Shown piece after piece: positions 18,013-28,782 of a DNA stretch of 64,000 nucleotides. The DNA is from Gemmatimonadota bacterium (GTDB lineage Bacteria; Latescibacterota; UBA2968; UBA8231): NCBI GenBank assembly GCA_018660835.1, contig JABJJN010000040.1, positions 221,586 to 285,585 of the forward strand. The letters are read 5' to 3'. The translations under genes and the position numbers were made by a program. The notes below the pieces were generated by a model. That model was not told the origin of the DNA, made no database searches, and was given only the letters and a program-made list of their open reading frames with translations. The stretch's first letter is position 1. Every line of letters starts with the position of its first letter.

Positions 18013-21000
18013 CGGCGTCGGCGATGGCAGGTGGTGTGAGAGAAGGTGGCTTAAGAGTCAGGGCCAACTCTGCCCATACAGGTAGGAGCAGCTCATTGCG
18101 CCCCTCTGCCGCATAGAATCGGTACTTGCGAACGGCCACCATCGCTGCAGAGACAAAGGGCTCCTCGCCGCTGAACACCTCGAGTAGCTCTGGTTCTCCA
18201 TCCTCATTGATCAGGATATCGACGATAACCTGGGCCGAATCACCTTGCGCCTCTGCCGGATACAAGGGAGTCACACTCTCGCGCACGAAGGGTTCCTCAA
18301 CGACACCGAAGAAACCGGCCGCTAACTCGAAGGCACTTTCATCTGGTTCGATGTCAACGGTCTCAAGGTCAGCGATTTCGATTTCCTCTGGCTCGGCGCG
18401 GACAAGTGTCGGAAACCGATCGTTGATTGCATGAAGAGCCAGATTGTTTCTGTCCTGGCGCAACACCATGCGCAGGTAGTGATTGGCTGAATCAACCTGG
18501 TCCTCACGGACGTGATAGTCGAAGAGTCGATAGAAGGACAACACGGAGGTCGACCCGGAGGTCATGCCTGTGCGAAAGTGCTCGATCGCATCAGCGAAAT
18601 ACCCCTGTCGCCAGGCAGCCTCACCCATTCCGGTATATGCCTGGCCGTTGCGTTTTGTTGCCTCTTCCAGACTCAGTTCGAACCATTCACTGGCCCGCTC
18701 GTATTGTCCTCGGCGCAAGGCACGCATCCCGAGACTTAAGAATTTCTTTGAGAAGCCAATGGTGTCGTCTTCGGTCGGTTCGACTGCGAGCAGGATGAGA
18801 CGCTCGCCAGGTCGAGTCCCTTCCCCAAGCCGCTGAAGCTCACGCTCCAGCCGCGCCACGGCCCCGTCGCGTCGTGAAATCGTTCGCGCACGTACTAACT
18901 CGCCGAACTGAGTATGACCATACTCGTCTCCAATACGAGCGAATCGCGACTCGACTGCGACCGAATCATCAGGCCGTGCGCTCTCTAAGGCTCTTGCAGA
19001 GACAAAGGCAGCCTTCGCTGCAGTCAACGTTCGCGGGAACGCCTGCACGAGACGATCCATTGCCAGCAGCCACTCTTCAACGTGCTCAGGACGTTGCAGG
19101 CGAATCGTTTCAAGCCGCTCAAATTCCTGTGCCGCAAGGTCCTCCGCACTTGGAACCGATGGCAAGCCCAGATATTGTCTGGCCGCACCAGCGTGGACGG
19201 AAGTCGGGAAGTCCTCGATCAGTCGCTGCATGAATGGTGCGGCAGCATCTGCATCGTTTCGCAAGGTAGTATGCACCCACGCGAGGTTCCAAAGAGCACG
19301 CGGCACATGCGGCGAGCGCGGGAAACGATGGGACAGGACGTCGTAGTAGAGGGCTGCGGAATCTGCCTGACCAAGGGCCTCTCGGTACAGTTCAGCGACG
19401 CTGAAGAGCTGATCCTCCAGGTTTTGCAGCCTCTGACCATTTCGTGGCTGCCGACGATTGCGCGCATCCTGAATGCGTTGGGCACGTGCAGCATCCTCGT
19501 CTTCGTCCTCATCCTCTCGCAGCGAGGGTCTGGTCACCAAGGGCTGCCACTGCCCCTCCTCATCAAAGGCGGGTAGATAACTTGCCGTATCTTCGGCGGC
19601 GGGGTCTGGGCGAGACGTTCGCGTCGCAGCTGCAACTGGCAAAGAGGTCCGCGTCACCAACGAATCAATCATCACGCTGTCGGCGGTAGTCGGTTCAAGC
19701 ACTGCGTCCTGCGCTGTCACCGTATCGCTGACCACAAGGCTGTCGGCGTCTTGCTCGGCCGCCATCGAATCGTTGGCTGCAATGCTCGTAAGATTGTCGC
19801 CGACCTGTATGGAGGTCGGTTCAACAACTGCGTCCTGCACTGTCACCGTATCGCTGACCACAAGGCTGTCGGCGTCCTGCGGGCGCAGTTCTGCCGCTGC
19901 AAGTGAATCCGCCTCGAAGACACTTTCTAGAAGTTCGTCGAGGGCGGTGAAGGTCTTCACCATTTCCTTTGCTAATGAATCGGCGACCGATCCCCTCTTC
20001 TCCTTGCCTACTTCTGCCAGATATTCTGCAGCGAGAACTCTGTCGCCTTCCTCCTGCAAATACAGCAGGCCCGTTTCGTACAGGGCTCGCGCCGATACAT
20101 CACTCAGAGGAAAGTCATCACGGATCTGCTCAAACTCAGCTAATGCACTAGTCAGATCGGCTCGCTCTCGGTGATAATCACCGATTAACAGGCGCGTCTC
20201 CCCTTCCCAACCACGAAAGCGGCCTTCGCGTAACAGACGCTCGTATACGTGGAGAGAAGCCTCAGCCTCTCCCTTCGCTTGCAGCGCCTGCCCCCTGAGC
20301 AGACGAGCACGATACTCAACCGAATCGGGTGGATCAGTCTCTAGTGCGGCATCGAACGCGGCGAGACTGCTGTCGACACGGGCCAAGTCGCCAAATTGCA
20401 TATGGGCGCGACCGATACGGAGCCACAGTTGACTCGCCAGATTCGATTTAGGAAAAGCATCGAGGGTCGCCTGATACTGCAGGATCGATGCCCCCCAATC
20501 CTCGTCGTTGTCGGACATCTGGCCAAGTTGCAACCCGGAAAGTGCCCCTACTTCCGGACTCCGATCACTCATCAAGGATCGAAACAGAGCTCGTGCTTCC
20601 TCGGCGCGACTCAACTCGGCCAGGCACAAGGCACGCCAATAACGCGCCTGATCGAAAAACTCGCTCTCAGGAAAGTTGTCCTCGAGATCCTGTAATGATC
20701 TTGAGGAATACTGGTAGTCACGCTTCCAGTAGAGTGCGCGGCCGATCAGAAACATCGCATCGTCAACCAACTCGGACTCACGATGTTTGTCGAGCACAAG
20801 AGAGGCCTTACGGACGGCCTTCTCATAGAGGCCCTCATACGTCTGCCGCCCGCGCTGATTGGCTGTACGGTTTCGCTGACTTCGCTCGAATTCAGCGCGG
20901 GACTTCTCTGCCTGGCGGAAGAACTTCTCGGCGTTGTAGAAGGTGTTGAAGTAGACGCACGACGAGAGCAAGACTGCAACCAGACTCAGCGTCAGCCAGT

Positions 21001-21037
21001 GTGGCAGCTGAAGACGCAAGACCCTCTCACCCCACAC
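17987..21037 (-). CDS. Large TPR-repeat lipoprotein with C-terminal TonB-like domain
   Basis: The protein (about 1016 residues from GTG 21037, or 1010 from TTG 21019) has a lipoprotein signal, hydrophobic core [10 protein letters not shown] with lipobox LSSC. GTG 21037 has AGGA eight bases upstream but overlaps carB by 11 bases; both starts give the same mature protein. Then come many TPR/Sel1-like helical repeats ([53 protein letters not shown]), an acidic low-complexity segment with a duplicated unit (19690-19880), more TPRs, and a C-terminal TonB-type domain ([27 protein letters not shown]). Anchored in the outer or inner membrane, it probably organises an envelope complex. It sits between carB and pyrK, an odd place for an envelope protein. 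Confidence 0.75.
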   Translation of the reverse strand: MWGERVLRLQLPHWLTLSLVAVLLSSCVYFNTFYNAEKFFRQAEKSRAEFERSQRNRTANQRGRQTYEGLYEKAVRKASLVLDKHRESELVDDAMFLIGRALYWKRDYQYSSRSLQDLEDNFPESEFFDQARYWRALCLAELSRAEEARALFRSLMSDRSPEVGALSGLQLGQMSDNDEDWGASILQYQATLDAFPKSNLASQLWLRIGRAHMQFGDLARVDSSLAAFDAALETDPPDSVEYRARLLRGQALQAKGEAEASLHVYERLLREGRFRGWEGETRLLIGDYHRERADLTSALAEFEQIRDDFPLSDVSARALYETGLLYLQEEGDRVLAAEYLAEVGKEKRGSVADSLAKEMVKTFTALDELLESVFEADSLAAAELRPQDADSLVVSDTVTVQDAVVEPTSIQVGDNLTSIAANDSMAAEQDADSLVVSDTVTAQDAVLEPTTADSVMIDSLVTRTSLPVAAATRTSRPDPAAEDTASYLPAFDEEGQWQPLVTRPSLREDEDEDEDAARAQRIQDARNRRQPRNGQRLQNLEDQLFSVAELYREALGQADSAALYYDVLSHRFPRSPHVPRALWNLAWVHTTLRNDADAAAPFMQRLIEDFPTSVHAGAARQYLGLPSVPSAEDLAAQEFERLETIRLQRPEHVEEWLLAMDRLVQAFPRTLTAAKAAFVSARALESARPDDSVAVESRFARIGDEYGHTQFGELVRARTISRRDGAVARLERELQRLGEGTRPGERLILLAVEPTEDDTIGFSKKFLSLGMRALRRGQYERASEWFELSLEEATKRNGQAYTGMGEAAWRQGYFADAIEHFRTGMTSGSTSVLSFYRLFDYHVREDQVDSANHYLRMVLRQDRNNLALHAINDRFPTLVRAEPEEIEIADLETVDIEPDESAFELAAGFFGVVEEPFVRESVTPLYPAEAQGDSAQVIVDILINEDGEPELLEVFSGEEPFVSAAMVAVRKYRFYAAEGRNELLLPVWAELALTLKPPSLTPPAIADAGEPGSAPE
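19690..19880. repeat. 65-bp direct repeat inside the TPR/TonB gene
   Basis: Copies at 19690-19754 and 19816-19880 differ at about four positions. They encode the unit [13 protein letters not shown] followed by AQDAV-LEPT or VQDAV-VEPT in an acidic linker of the lipoprotein, a sign of recent tandem duplication and likely copy-number variation. Confidence 0.85.
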
Positions 21038-24000
21038 GGTGATAGTCCTGCAACGCTCGCGGTTGCGGGGGGGATACCTGCAACGCCTCGATGCCCGTCG
21101 CTGCCGCCACCGCCCCTGACAGGGTCGTTGTATATGGCACACCGTGGAGGATTGCGGAACGACGCACGTAGGCATCATCGTGCTGTGACTGCTCGTCCTG
21201 GGGCGAATTGATGACGAGGCAAATGTCACGACTGCGGATTGCATCTTCCACGTGGGGTCTGCCTTCGTGAATCTTGAGGATACGTTCGGCCTGGATTCCA
21301 TGACGTGCCAGATAGGACTGAGTTCCACCCGTTGCGACCAGTTCGAATCCTGCCTGTGTCAGGCGACGCGCGACATCGACAACGCCCTCTTTGTCACGAT
21401 CGTTCACGCTGACAAAAACCTTCCCTGCAGAAGGCAACATGGAACCGGCCCCCAATTGAGCTTTCAGGAAGGCCTCTCCAAAGGTGGCTCCGATCCCCAT
21501 GACCTCGCCCGTCGACTTCATCTCGGGCCCAAGAAGGCCGTCTGCTCCCGCGAATTTGTTAAAGGGAAGAACCGCTTCCTTTACTGAAACGTGGTCCACC
21601 TCAACCGCTTCCTGTGTATACCCCTGTTCCTGCAGACTTTGTCCGGACATGACGCGGGCAGCGATCTTCGCCAGTGGGCGACCTGTTGCTTTGCTCACAA
21701 ATGGCACGGTTCTCGAGGCACGCGGATTCACTTCAAGGACATAGACTTCTTCATCATGGATCGCATATTGCACATTCATCAATCCAACCACATTGAGGGC
21801 GATCGCCATTTCGCGAGTCTGATTGACGATGGTTTCCAGATTCTCCGGTGTGATGCTGTGCGGTGGTAGCACACAGGCACTGTCACCTGAGTGTACACCG
21901 GCATGTTCGATGTGTTGCATAATGCCACCTATCATCACAATCTGACCATCAGCGACAGCATCGACATCGAACTCCTGGGCCCCTTCGAGGAAGCGATCGA
22001 TCAGGATGGGGTGCTCTGGAGAGGCCGCGATCGCGGTCTCCATGTATTGATCGAGCCGCGCTTCATCGTAGACTGTGACCATCGCCCGACCTCCCAACAC
22101 ATAGGAAGGCCGAACCAACACTGGATAGCCAATACGCTCGGCGACGCTGCGTGCCTCTTCGATCGTGCGCGCCATGCCATTTTCGGGTTGGCGTATGCCA
22201 AGCTCACGCAACAGATTGCCGAACAGTTCGCGGTCTTCGGCCAGATCGATATTCTTGGGCGACGTGCCAATGATCGGCACTCCATTCGCCTCTAACTCGA
22301 GGGCCAGATTCAACGGCGTCTGACCACCAAACTGGACGATGACACCTTCCGGCTTCTCGTGTTCCACGATGTGGAGCACATCTTCGACCGTCAAAGGTTC
22401 GAAATACAGTTTGTCTGCCGTGTCGTAATCGGTGGAAACCGTCTCTGGATTCGAATTGACCATGATGGTTTCGAAGCCGTCCTCACGCAGCGCAAAGCAG
22501 GCGTGCACGCAGCAATAGTCGAACTCGATCCCCTGTCCAATCCGATTCGGCCCACCACCGAGGATCATAATCTTGCGACGGTCCGTGCATATCGACTCAT
22601 CCTCCTGCTCGTAGGTGGAGTAGTGATATGGTGTGTGAGCCGCGAACTCGGCGGCACACGTGTCCACCGTCTTATACACTGGCCTGACGCCAAGCGTATA
22701 CCGTTGCTGACGAACATCGTCCTCAGTTGTGGATCGCAAGTGCGCCAATTGTCTGTCGCTGAATCCCATGGATTTCGCCTGACGAAAACTCGCATCGTCT
22801 TCAAGAAATCCCTGAGAATCCGCAATCTGCCGCTGGCCATCGAAGATCTCCGCCAGCCGATCCAGGAACCACGGGTCGACCCGACTCAGCCGATGAATCT
22901 CGTCAACGTCAAACCCCTTATCCATGGCTGCCTTGAGGTAGAGCAGTCGCTGTGAGGAGGGATTCACCAAGCCGTCACGCACTTCGGCGTCCGACACACG
23001 CAGCGGGTCCAGATCCTTACCGTCGGCTCCCCAGCCAGCCCGACCGATCTCAAGAGAGCGCATCGCCTTCTGGAAGGACTCGTGGAAGGTCCGCCCAATG
23101 GCCATCGTCTCGCCCACAGAGCGCATCTGCGTGTCGAGTGTGTCTGGTGTTCCAGGGAATTTCTCGAAGGCCCATCGTGGAATCTTGGTTACCACATAGT
23201 CGATGGTGGGCTCGAAAGATGCTGGCGTCTCGCGGGTGATATCGTTGGGGATCTCGTCGAGGGTGTAACCGATCGCCAGTTTCGCCGCGATCTTTGCGAT
23301 CGGAAAACCCGTCGCCTTCGAGGCCAGTGCTGAACTTCGAGACACACGCGGATTCATCTCGATCACGACCATCTTGCCCGTCACCGGATCGATGGCGAAT
23401 TGGATATTCGAGCCACCCGTATCCACACCGATACGTCGGATTACGCGAATCGCTGCATCGCGAAGAGTCTGATATTCCTTGTCCGACAACGTTTGTGCAG
23501 GTGCGACCGTGATGGAGTCACCTGTATGGATGCCCATTGCGTCGAAATTCTCGATCGAGCAGATGATGACAACGTTGTCGTTGACATCCCGCATGACCTC
23601 GAGTTCGTATTCTTTCCAACCCATGACCGAGATTTCGATCAGGACCTCGTCAATCGGACTCAGCTCGAGACCGCGTGCGACAATCTGATCAAACTCTTCA
23701 CGGTTGTAGGCGATGCCACCCCCTGAGCCACCCATGGTAAACGACGGCCGGATGATGATGGGGAAACCGAGCTCGTCGACGTGCGTTTGCGCCTGCTCGA
23801 GTGTATTGACGAAATGCCCAGGCGGCATCTCGAGGCCTGCATCATCCATGGCCTTCTTGAACAGCTCACGGTCTTCAGCGGTCTTGATCGCATCAAGTTT
23901 GGCACCGATGAGTTCAACACCATGACGTTCAAGGGCGCCACTTTCGGCCAACTCCACCGCCGTATTCAATGCAGTCTGCCCGCCCACCGTTGGGAGCAGG

Positions 24001-24254
24001 GCATCGGGTTTCTCAATGGCGATAATTCTTTCGCAGACCTCGGCCGTGATGGGCTCGATGTAGGTCCGATCCGCCATCTCCGGATCCGTCATGATCGTCG
24101 CCGGATTGCTGTTGACGAGGACGATCTCTATTCCTTCTTCACGCAGTGCTTTACATGCCTGAGTACCAGAATAGTCGAACTCACATGCCTGACCGATGAC
24201 GATCGGACCGGAGCCGATGAGCATAATTTTCTTTAGATCGTTACGACGAGGCAT
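21027..24254 (-). CDS. carB: Carbamoyl-phosphate synthase large subunit
   Basis: CarB makes carbamoyl phosphate from bicarbonate, ATP and ammonia supplied by CarA, for pyrimidine and arginine synthesis. From ATG 24254 (GGAG eight bases upstream) the protein is 1075 residues, the normal length. It shows the two homologous ATP-grasp halves, each starting with a nucleotide-binding segment ([20 protein letters not shown] near 10; [19 protein letters not shown] near 560), and [27 protein letters not shown]. The C-terminal about 140 residues form the methylglyoxal-synthase-like allosteric domain ([18 protein letters not shown]). carA is not in the window. It is in a run with pyrK and pyrD, fitting pyrimidine control. 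Confidence 0.97.
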   Translation of the reverse strand: MPRRNDLKKIMLIGSGPIVIGQACEFDYSGTQACKALREEGIEIVLVNSNPATIMTDPEMADRTYIEPITAEVCERIIAIEKPDALLPTVGGQTALNTAVELAESGALERHGVELIGAKLDAIKTAEDRELFKKAMDDAGLEMPPGHFVNTLEQAQTHVDELGFPIIIRPSFTMGGSGGGIAYNREEFDQIVARGLELSPIDEVLIEISVMGWKEYELEVMRDVNDNVVIICSIENFDAMGIHTGDSITVAPAQTLSDKEYQTLRDAAIRVIRRIGVDTGGSNIQFAIDPVTGKMVVIEMNPRVSRSSALASKATGFPIAKIAAKLAIGYTLDEIPNDITRETPASFEPTIDYVVTKIPRWAFEKFPGTPDTLDTQMRSVGETMAIGRTFHESFQKAMRSLEIGRAGWGADGKDLDPLRVSDAEVRDGLVNPSSQRLLYLKAAMDKGFDVDEIHRLSRVDPWFLDRLAEIFDGQRQIADSQGFLEDDASFRQAKSMGFSDRQLAHLRSTTEDDVRQQRYTLGVRPVYKTVDTCAAEFAAHTPYHYSTYEQEDESICTDRRKIMILGGGPNRIGQGIEFDYCCVHACFALREDGFETIMVNSNPETVSTDYDTADKLYFEPLTVEDVLHIVEHEKPEGVIVQFGGQTPLNLALELEANGVPIIGTSPKNIDLAEDRELFGNLLRELGIRQPENGMARTIEEARSVAERIGYPVLVRPSYVLGGRAMVTVYDEARLDQYMETAIAASPEHPILIDRFLEGAQEFDVDAVADGQIVMIGGIMQHIEHAGVHSGDSACVLPPHSITPENLETIVNQTREMAIALNVVGLMNVQYAIHDEEVYVLEVNPRASRTVPFVSKATGRPLAKIAARVMSGQSLQEQGYTQEAVEVDHVSVKEAVLPFNKFAGADGLLGPEMKSTGEVMGIGATFGEAFLKAQLGAGSMLPSAGKVFVSVNDRDKEGVVDVARRLTQAGFELVATGGTQSYLARHGIQAERILKIHEGRPHVEDAIRSRDICLVINSPQDEQSQHDDAYVRRSAILHGVPYTTTLSGAVAAATGIEALQVSPPQPRALQDYHRVG

Positions 24255-24397
24255 GCAGCCAGCTCCGCCGCGCATTTGGCGCGGTGATGGGTAAAGTTGA
24301 GATACGAAGGGGATGTAATGCGGGTCCAGGTACGGCGAGAGCAGGAGCACCCAGTGGCACACCTGCTCGATTCAACAGGGCTGACATTCAGTATTCT

Positions 24398-24988
24398 TCA
24401 CGATTTCTGCATGAACCCCAACCAGATTAGCAGAATGATGAGCGCCACCGTCGTCGCATAGCCGACCTTCAGCAGATGCATTCGCACTTGTGTCCAATCG
24501 ACGCGGCCACGGACGGTAAGACTGCGCTGACGACGAAAGACGGGCCGACTTGGCTCCTCTGTCTCGCCCTGGAAGCGCTGCTCGTCAATGAGCCTGACAA
24601 GACGGGGATCTACTTCGGCAATAGTCCGCAGGATTTGCCGCTTCCGCCGCGCCACTTTCTCAGAAAATTCGAGTGCCACACGGGCCGCCTCTTCAACGTC
24701 GGTGGCATCCTGTGGATCAACGGCACCGGCGGGCGTTTCATCAGGGGCTTGAGTTGCGTCTGTTCGCTCTGCCTCCGCACGATCAGCTATGAGGATCACC
24801 GTCTGTTCGCGGGCAAGGCTTTCGGCCAAACCGCTCACTGCCTGGCGATCCTTCACATTCTCTTGGATTACTGCATAGCAAGTGTCGATAAAGCGCTTAA
24901 AGTCCTGGCGGACTTCATGCTCAGAGAGTCCGAGGAGATAGGACTCCTCGATCATCTCTTCGATCGCTTCTTTCACCTTGGAAGACAT
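24398..24988 (-). CDS. Hypothetical tail-anchored protein, 196 aa
   Basis: I do not recognise the family. The frame is open upstream, but ATG 24988 with AGG about eight bases before it gives a product starting MSSKVKEAIEEMIEESYLLG. The chain is highly charged and helical, with an Ala/Asp/Glu-rich middle, an Arg-rich stretch (RRKRQILRTIAEVDPRL; FRRQRSLTVRGR) and one C-terminal hydrophobic helix at about 177-193 (ATTVALIILLIWLGF) ending four residues before the C-terminus. It would therefore be tail-anchored in the inner membrane with the bulk in the cytoplasm. It is the first gene after the promoter at 25085 and precedes carB by 143 bases. Confidence 0.6.
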   Translation of the reverse strand: MSSKVKEAIEEMIEESYLLGLSEHEVRQDFKRFIDTCYAVIQENVKDRQAVSGLAESLAREQTVILIADRAEAERTDATQAPDETPAGAVDPQDATDVEEAARVALEFSEKVARRKRQILRTIAEVDPRLVRLIDEQRFQGETEEPSRPVFRRQRSLTVRGRVDWTQVRMHLLKVGYATTVALIILLIWLGFMQKS

Positions 24989-25084
24989 TCGATCGCCTGC
25001 TATGGTCAGAGAAAAACCGGGACGTGAATGCATCTGCAATGCACGAGCCCGGGAGGCTGATCTGTCTTGGAGCAGATCGTCCTT

Positions 25085-25113
25085 ACTGTACCCTATGCTC
25101 ACTCGACTGTCAA
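25085..25113 (-). promoter_or_regulatory. Sigma-70-type promoter of the carB-pyrK-pyrD operon
   Basis: On the minus strand TTGACA (25113-25108), a 17-base spacer and TACAGT (25090-25085); the start would be near 25078, 90 bases before the first gene. This is among the best promoter matches in the window. Confidence 0.65.
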
Positions 25114-25132
25114 GATGCTCACACCGACTGTC
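25095..25132. repeat. Two direct repeats overlapping the carB operon promoter (operator-like)
   Basis: Minus strand: GACAGTCG-a-GTGAGCAT (25111-25095) and GACAGTCGgtGTGAGCAT (25132-25115). The copies are 20-21 bases apart, about two helical turns, and the proximal one covers the -35 box and spacer. That is the geometry of a repressor binding cooperatively to one face of DNA. Confidence 0.5.
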
Positions 25133-25192
25133 GACAGGACCACTCAGACCGCTGTGAGCTTCTTATCAGTAGGATATGGCGGCGATCCAATT

Positions 25193-26788
25193 TCAGTCTG
25201 CCCGAACAGACACTCGTCGCGTCTCCAGGAAGCTGTGAGGTAGGTGCGTGACGATGTCCGTAGCTGTGAGCCCCCACTCGCCCAATTCGTCTCGACCCAG
25301 GTCACCGGACAGGCCATGCAGATATGCTCCAAGACTGGCCGCCTCCAGCGCCGGGCTTCCTTGCGCAAGCAGTGCTGCAATCACGCCGGCCAGAACATCA
25401 CCCGCTCCGGCTGACGCCATCCCTGCATTGCCTGTAGGGCTGACGAAAACCGTGCCCGTGGGATCAGCGATGACCGTAGGTGCACCCTTGAGCAGAACGA
25501 CAGCCCCAGAATCCTTGGCAACCCTGCGAGCAACATGCATTGGCTCTTGATTGATCAGCTGTGTCGTGATGCCACTGAGTCTCGCCATTTCTCCGACATG
25601 AGGAGTCAGCACCACCGGTGTGCCCAGCGTCTTCAACACACCGGGGGATTGGCCCAACGCGTACAGCGCATCGGCATCGACCACGACAGGAGGGAGATCG
25701 GGAGATTGCAGGACACGACGCACCAATTCCATCGTTTCGTGATGCCGTCCGAGGCCAGGACCGATGGCGATCGCATCGCACGTTCCGACCAGATCGAGTG
25801 TCTCCCCGAGTCCACGCAGGGCAAGACACCGCCGGCGACGAACCTCTGGCAAACAGTGCGTCATCGCCTCTGTGACTTTGACCTCAAGAATGTCATGCAA
25901 ACTGCAGGGGCAGCCCACGCGGACGCGACCTGCCCCGGCCCGCAGAGCCGCCTGAGCGGCGAGGGCGGCGGCGCCTGTCATACCTGCTGAGCCGGCGATG
26001 ACCCCGACGCTTCCGCAGGTTCCCTTATGCGCGATCGCGGATCGGCGCGGCAGTGCCCCGCCGACCTGCTCACTGGTCAACAGATGCGTATTGCTTGGGC
26101 ACGCGTCGAGCGCTGCGGCTGGGAAGCCAATTTCAGTCAAAGCAAGAGCACCACAAAGTTCACGAGCCGGGTAGAAGAGATGGGCGATCTTCGGCAGATC
26201 AAAGGTTACGGTGAGACTCGCCTTGATCGCGGCCCCGTCGATCACACCCGTATCCGCGTCGAGCCCAGAGGGCAGATCAATCGCCACGATCGGCAGTCCA
26301 CTCAGATTTAGCACCTCTATGAAGGCTGCCTCACGAGGCCGTGCGCTACCTCTAATCCCCGTCCCCAGAATCGCATCAACGATCAGATCATGAGTGGCGA
26401 GCTCCAACTCTGCAGGCGACTGGACGAGTTGTGTTTCAATCCCAGCGTCTCTAAGTCGTTGGGCATGGATTCTCGCATCCGTTCCGAAGCAGCTTTCAGG
26501 TTCGAGCAGATAGGTCACCACATCGACACCTGACTGTCGCAGCAGCCTGGCGACGACAAGGCCGTCGCCGCCATTGTTGCCTTTGCCGCAGACGACGACA
26601 ATGCGCAGGCCCTCAAGACCGCTCCAGCGTGCACTGATTTGTTCCACGACTCGTGCGCCGGCACGATCCATCAACTCATGCCCCGGAATGTCGTGGACCT
26701 CGATACTCAGCTCATCGACCCGGCGCATCTGCTCGGCAGTCACCAGTTTTGGGCCCGTTAAGCCGACATTCTCCGCTTTCATTCCCAT
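25193..26788 (-). CDS. nnrDE: Bifunctional NAD(P)HX epimerase/dehydratase
   Basis: The enzyme repairs hydrated NADH/NADPH (NADHX): the N-terminal YjeF domain (about 1-225, with GKGNNGGDGLVVARLL and IVDAILGTGIRG) epimerises R- to S-NADHX, and the C-terminal ribokinase-like domain (about 235-531, with GTCGSVGVIAGSAGMTGAA, AIGPGLG and GNAGMASAGAGDVLAG) dehydrates S-NADHX with ADP or ATP. Both active-site regions look complete, and 531 residues is a usual length. Start is ATG 26788 or ATG 26782, overlapping the upstream membrane-protein gene. Two genes upstream encodes a PncC/NMNAT-like fusion, also connected to pyridine nucleotides. Confidence 0.95.
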   Translation of the reverse strand: MGMKAENVGLTGPKLVTAEQMRRVDELSIEVHDIPGHELMDRAGARVVEQISARWSGLEGLRIVVVCGKGNNGGDGLVVARLLRQSGVDVVTYLLEPESCFGTDARIHAQRLRDAGIETQLVQSPAELELATHDLIVDAILGTGIRGSARPREAAFIEVLNLSGLPIVAIDLPSGLDADTGVIDGAAIKASLTVTFDLPKIAHLFYPARELCGALALTEIGFPAAALDACPSNTHLLTSEQVGGALPRRSAIAHKGTCGSVGVIAGSAGMTGAAALAAQAALRAGAGRVRVGCPCSLHDILEVKVTEAMTHCLPEVRRRRCLALRGLGETLDLVGTCDAIAIGPGLGRHHETMELVRRVLQSPDLPPVVVDADALYALGQSPGVLKTLGTPVVLTPHVGEMARLSGITTQLINQEPMHVARRVAKDSGAVVLLKGAPTVIADPTGTVFVSPTGNAGMASAGAGDVLAGVIAALLAQGSPALEAASLGAYLHGLSGDLGRDELGEWGLTATDIVTHLPHSFLETRRVSVRAD

Positions 26789-27552
26789 GGACGCAGAACC
26801 TCACGTAAGGTTCGTTGGGCAGGCGCTGCCACGTCGACCTCAGGGAGCATGCGTGCAAGCACCAGGTGGACCTGAACGGCGGCGACGGTTCCAAGTCCAC
26901 ACAACCACCCCACGCCACTGAGAATCCCGACGAGAGCCAATACACCGAGAGAGACAATGAGAACGACCGCAACGGCCGGTTTGTCGAAAACGAGCAGGAT
27001 TCCTCGCCGCAGGGTCGGCCACACCGCCGCCTCAGGCTCGCGAGCCAGAAGCGGCAGCCAATACAGACCCAAGAAGACAAGGGCCACCACGAGCCACAAC
27101 ATGAACCCACTGAGCATGGCACCAAACCATCCACCGATGCTGTGGTAGAACAAGGCGTTGATCAGCAGCAAGGCAGCCGATAGTCCCGCGGCGGCGCCCA
27201 GACTCTGTACGGCAAGAAATCGTGACCGAAGGATTCTCAGAAGCTGTTGGCGACTGAGAGATTCTCCTCCTGAGACCCAGGGTGCCGTCGCCGCCAGCAG
27301 AAGCAACGTCGGCGGAGAAAAACTACAAAAGAACACAGCGACAATCAGACCGATCGCACCCGCAGTGGGCACCTGGAAGCTATCCCCCAAGACCAGGCAG
27401 AACTGAATGAGCAACGCAGAAAAGGCGAACCAGGGAATCGACAGCAAGCCCCATAGAATGTTCAGGAGCACGGCCTTGCCCAGGTGATCGTAGACGATCC
27501 CGAGTAGGTGTGTGATGCTACCCGGTCCACGGATTTCAGTCGTCAATGCCAC
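26779..27552 (-). CDS. Integral membrane protein, DUF624/YesL-like
   Basis: The 257-residue product has about six hydrophobic helices: around 28-52, 66-90, 118-135, 145-170, 193-215 and 215-235, with the loop EPEAAVWPTLRRGILLVFDKP between the fourth and fifth. The general layout (two helices, Ser-rich loop, then a helix pair followed by an amphipathic segment resembling WxxLRRGxxLxxDxP) resembles the DUF624/YesL membrane proteins, whose function is not known. It overlaps both neighbours: the start of nnrDE by 10 bases and the end of the M20 gene by 17 bases, so translation is probably coupled in this operon. No transport motif is visible. Confidence 0.65.
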   Translation of the reverse strand: MALTTEIRGPGSITHLLGIVYDHLGKAVLLNILWGLLSIPWFAFSALLIQFCLVLGDSFQVPTAGAIGLIVAVFFCSFSPPTLLLLAATAPWVSGGESLSRQQLLRILRSRFLAVQSLGAAAGLSAALLLINALFYHSIGGWFGAMLSGFMLWLVVALVFLGLYWLPLLAREPEAAVWPTLRRGILLVFDKPAVAVVLIVSLGVLALVGILSGVGWLCGLGTVAAVQVHLVLARMLPEVDVAAPAQRTLREVLRPWE

Positions 27553-28774
27553 GTCGCAGGAATTCGGCGTAGGTCTTGGCCGTCAGAACCAGATCGCGCA
27601 TGGGCACGCGCTCGTCTGCACCATGGGCCCGCTCTCCATCGACACCGTATCCGATCCCTGGCAGCCGGGCCCCATCAACGAAATAGTGCAGATCGGTGAA
27701 ACCCGTGGTCACGCGAAAACCCGGAACCCGCCGGCGGACACTGCGCACGGTTTCAGCGAAAGCCTGTGCCAGAGGCTCCTCGGCGGCGGTAGTGCACGGC
27801 TCAATGGCGAGAAGCGTCTCGACCTGAATCTTGGCGCCCACCACAGCGGCAGCCGCTTCGATCACCTCTACCAACTCGGCTCTCGCCGCACTGATTCGCT
27901 CACCGGGCACCAGTCGACGATCGATCGTGAAGCTGGCAGATCCGGGAACGGTGTTCACCTTTTGCCCCTCACCGCCATTGAACACACCACCGAGACTGAT
28001 CGTCGGAGAGCGGTCCCCGCCCCCCGGATCTCGCCAACGCCGGCTACGCGCTGTAAGTCGACGTTTAATGTCTTGAAGACGAGACACGACAAGTGCCATA
28101 TGCTCGAAGGCATTAATGCCCCGGTCGGGACTCGAAGCATGGGCGGCTTTGCCGGACAGCGACACCTGCAGCCACAGTACGCCGTTGTGCCCCAGACCGA
28201 CGCGGGACCCCGATGAGCCCTCGCAAACAATGGCATAGTCTGCATGCACCAGTCCGTTTTCGACAACCCAACCAGCTCCCAAGGCGCCACCCGTCTCCTC
28301 ATCTGCAGTGAAGGAGCACTCGACATTCATCGCAGGTTTCGTCTCTGTCTCCCTAAAGGCTTCCAGCGCAGCAAGGAGGCTGGCAATGGAGCCCTTCATA
28401 TCTCCCGCTCCCCGACCAACGACCCACTGTCCGTGAATCTGTCCACCAAAGGGATCATGATGCCAGTCAGCCGTGGTGACTGGGACCACATCGTAGTGAG
28501 CGTTGAAGTGGACGGTTCGGTCAGCACCCACATCCAGGGAGGCCACCACGTTGTAGCGCGGAAAGGCAGGATCAACACCGACCTTGACCAGATCAGCATC
28601 AGGCACGTGATGGACTTTCGTCCTCATGTCCAGTCCCCGACAGCGGTCGCCCAGATAATCAGCCATGGTTCGGTACTGCTCACCTGGCGGATTGACTGTA
28701 GGACACCTCACCATTTGCTGTAGATCACGCACAATTCGGCGTTGTGAACGATCGATGTATTTGAGAAGGGTCAT
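27536..28774 (-). CDS. M20-family metallopeptidase/deacylase (ArgE/DapE/CPG2-like)
   Basis: M20 enzymes are di-zinc hydrolases removing acyl groups or dipeptide residues. In this 412-residue cytoplasmic protein the first zinc ligand and catalytic Asp lie in HFNAHYDVVPV, the bridging Asp in GRGAGDMKG, the catalytic Glu pair in FTADEETGGALG, and a C-terminal ligand His probably in GDGERAHGADERVPM (written here as YGVDGERAHGADE). The dimerisation/lid insert lies at about 185-300 (KAAHASSPDRGINAFEHM). Substrate could be N-acyl amino acids or a dipeptide; sequence does not decide. It is in the tightly packed nnrDE operon, overlapping the DUF624-like gene by 17 bases. Confidence 0.87.
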   Translation of the reverse strand: MTLLKYIDRSQRRIVRDLQQMVRCPTVNPPGEQYRTMADYLGDRCRGLDMRTKVHHVPDADLVKVGVDPAFPRYNVVASLDVGADRTVHFNAHYDVVPVTTADWHHDPFGGQIHGQWVVGRGAGDMKGSIASLLAALEAFRETETKPAMNVECSFTADEETGGALGAGWVVENGLVHADYAIVCEGSSGSRVGLGHNGVLWLQVSLSGKAAHASSPDRGINAFEHMALVVSRLQDIKRRLTARSRRWRDPGGGDRSPTISLGGVFNGGEGQKVNTVPGSASFTIDRRLVPGERISAARAELVEVIEAAAAVVGAKIQVETLLAIEPCTTAAEEPLAQAFAETVRSVRRRVPGFRVTTGFTDLHYFVDGARLPGIGYGVDGERAHGADERVPMRDLVLTAKTYAEFLRRGIDD

Positions 28775-28782
28775 CCTGCTTG

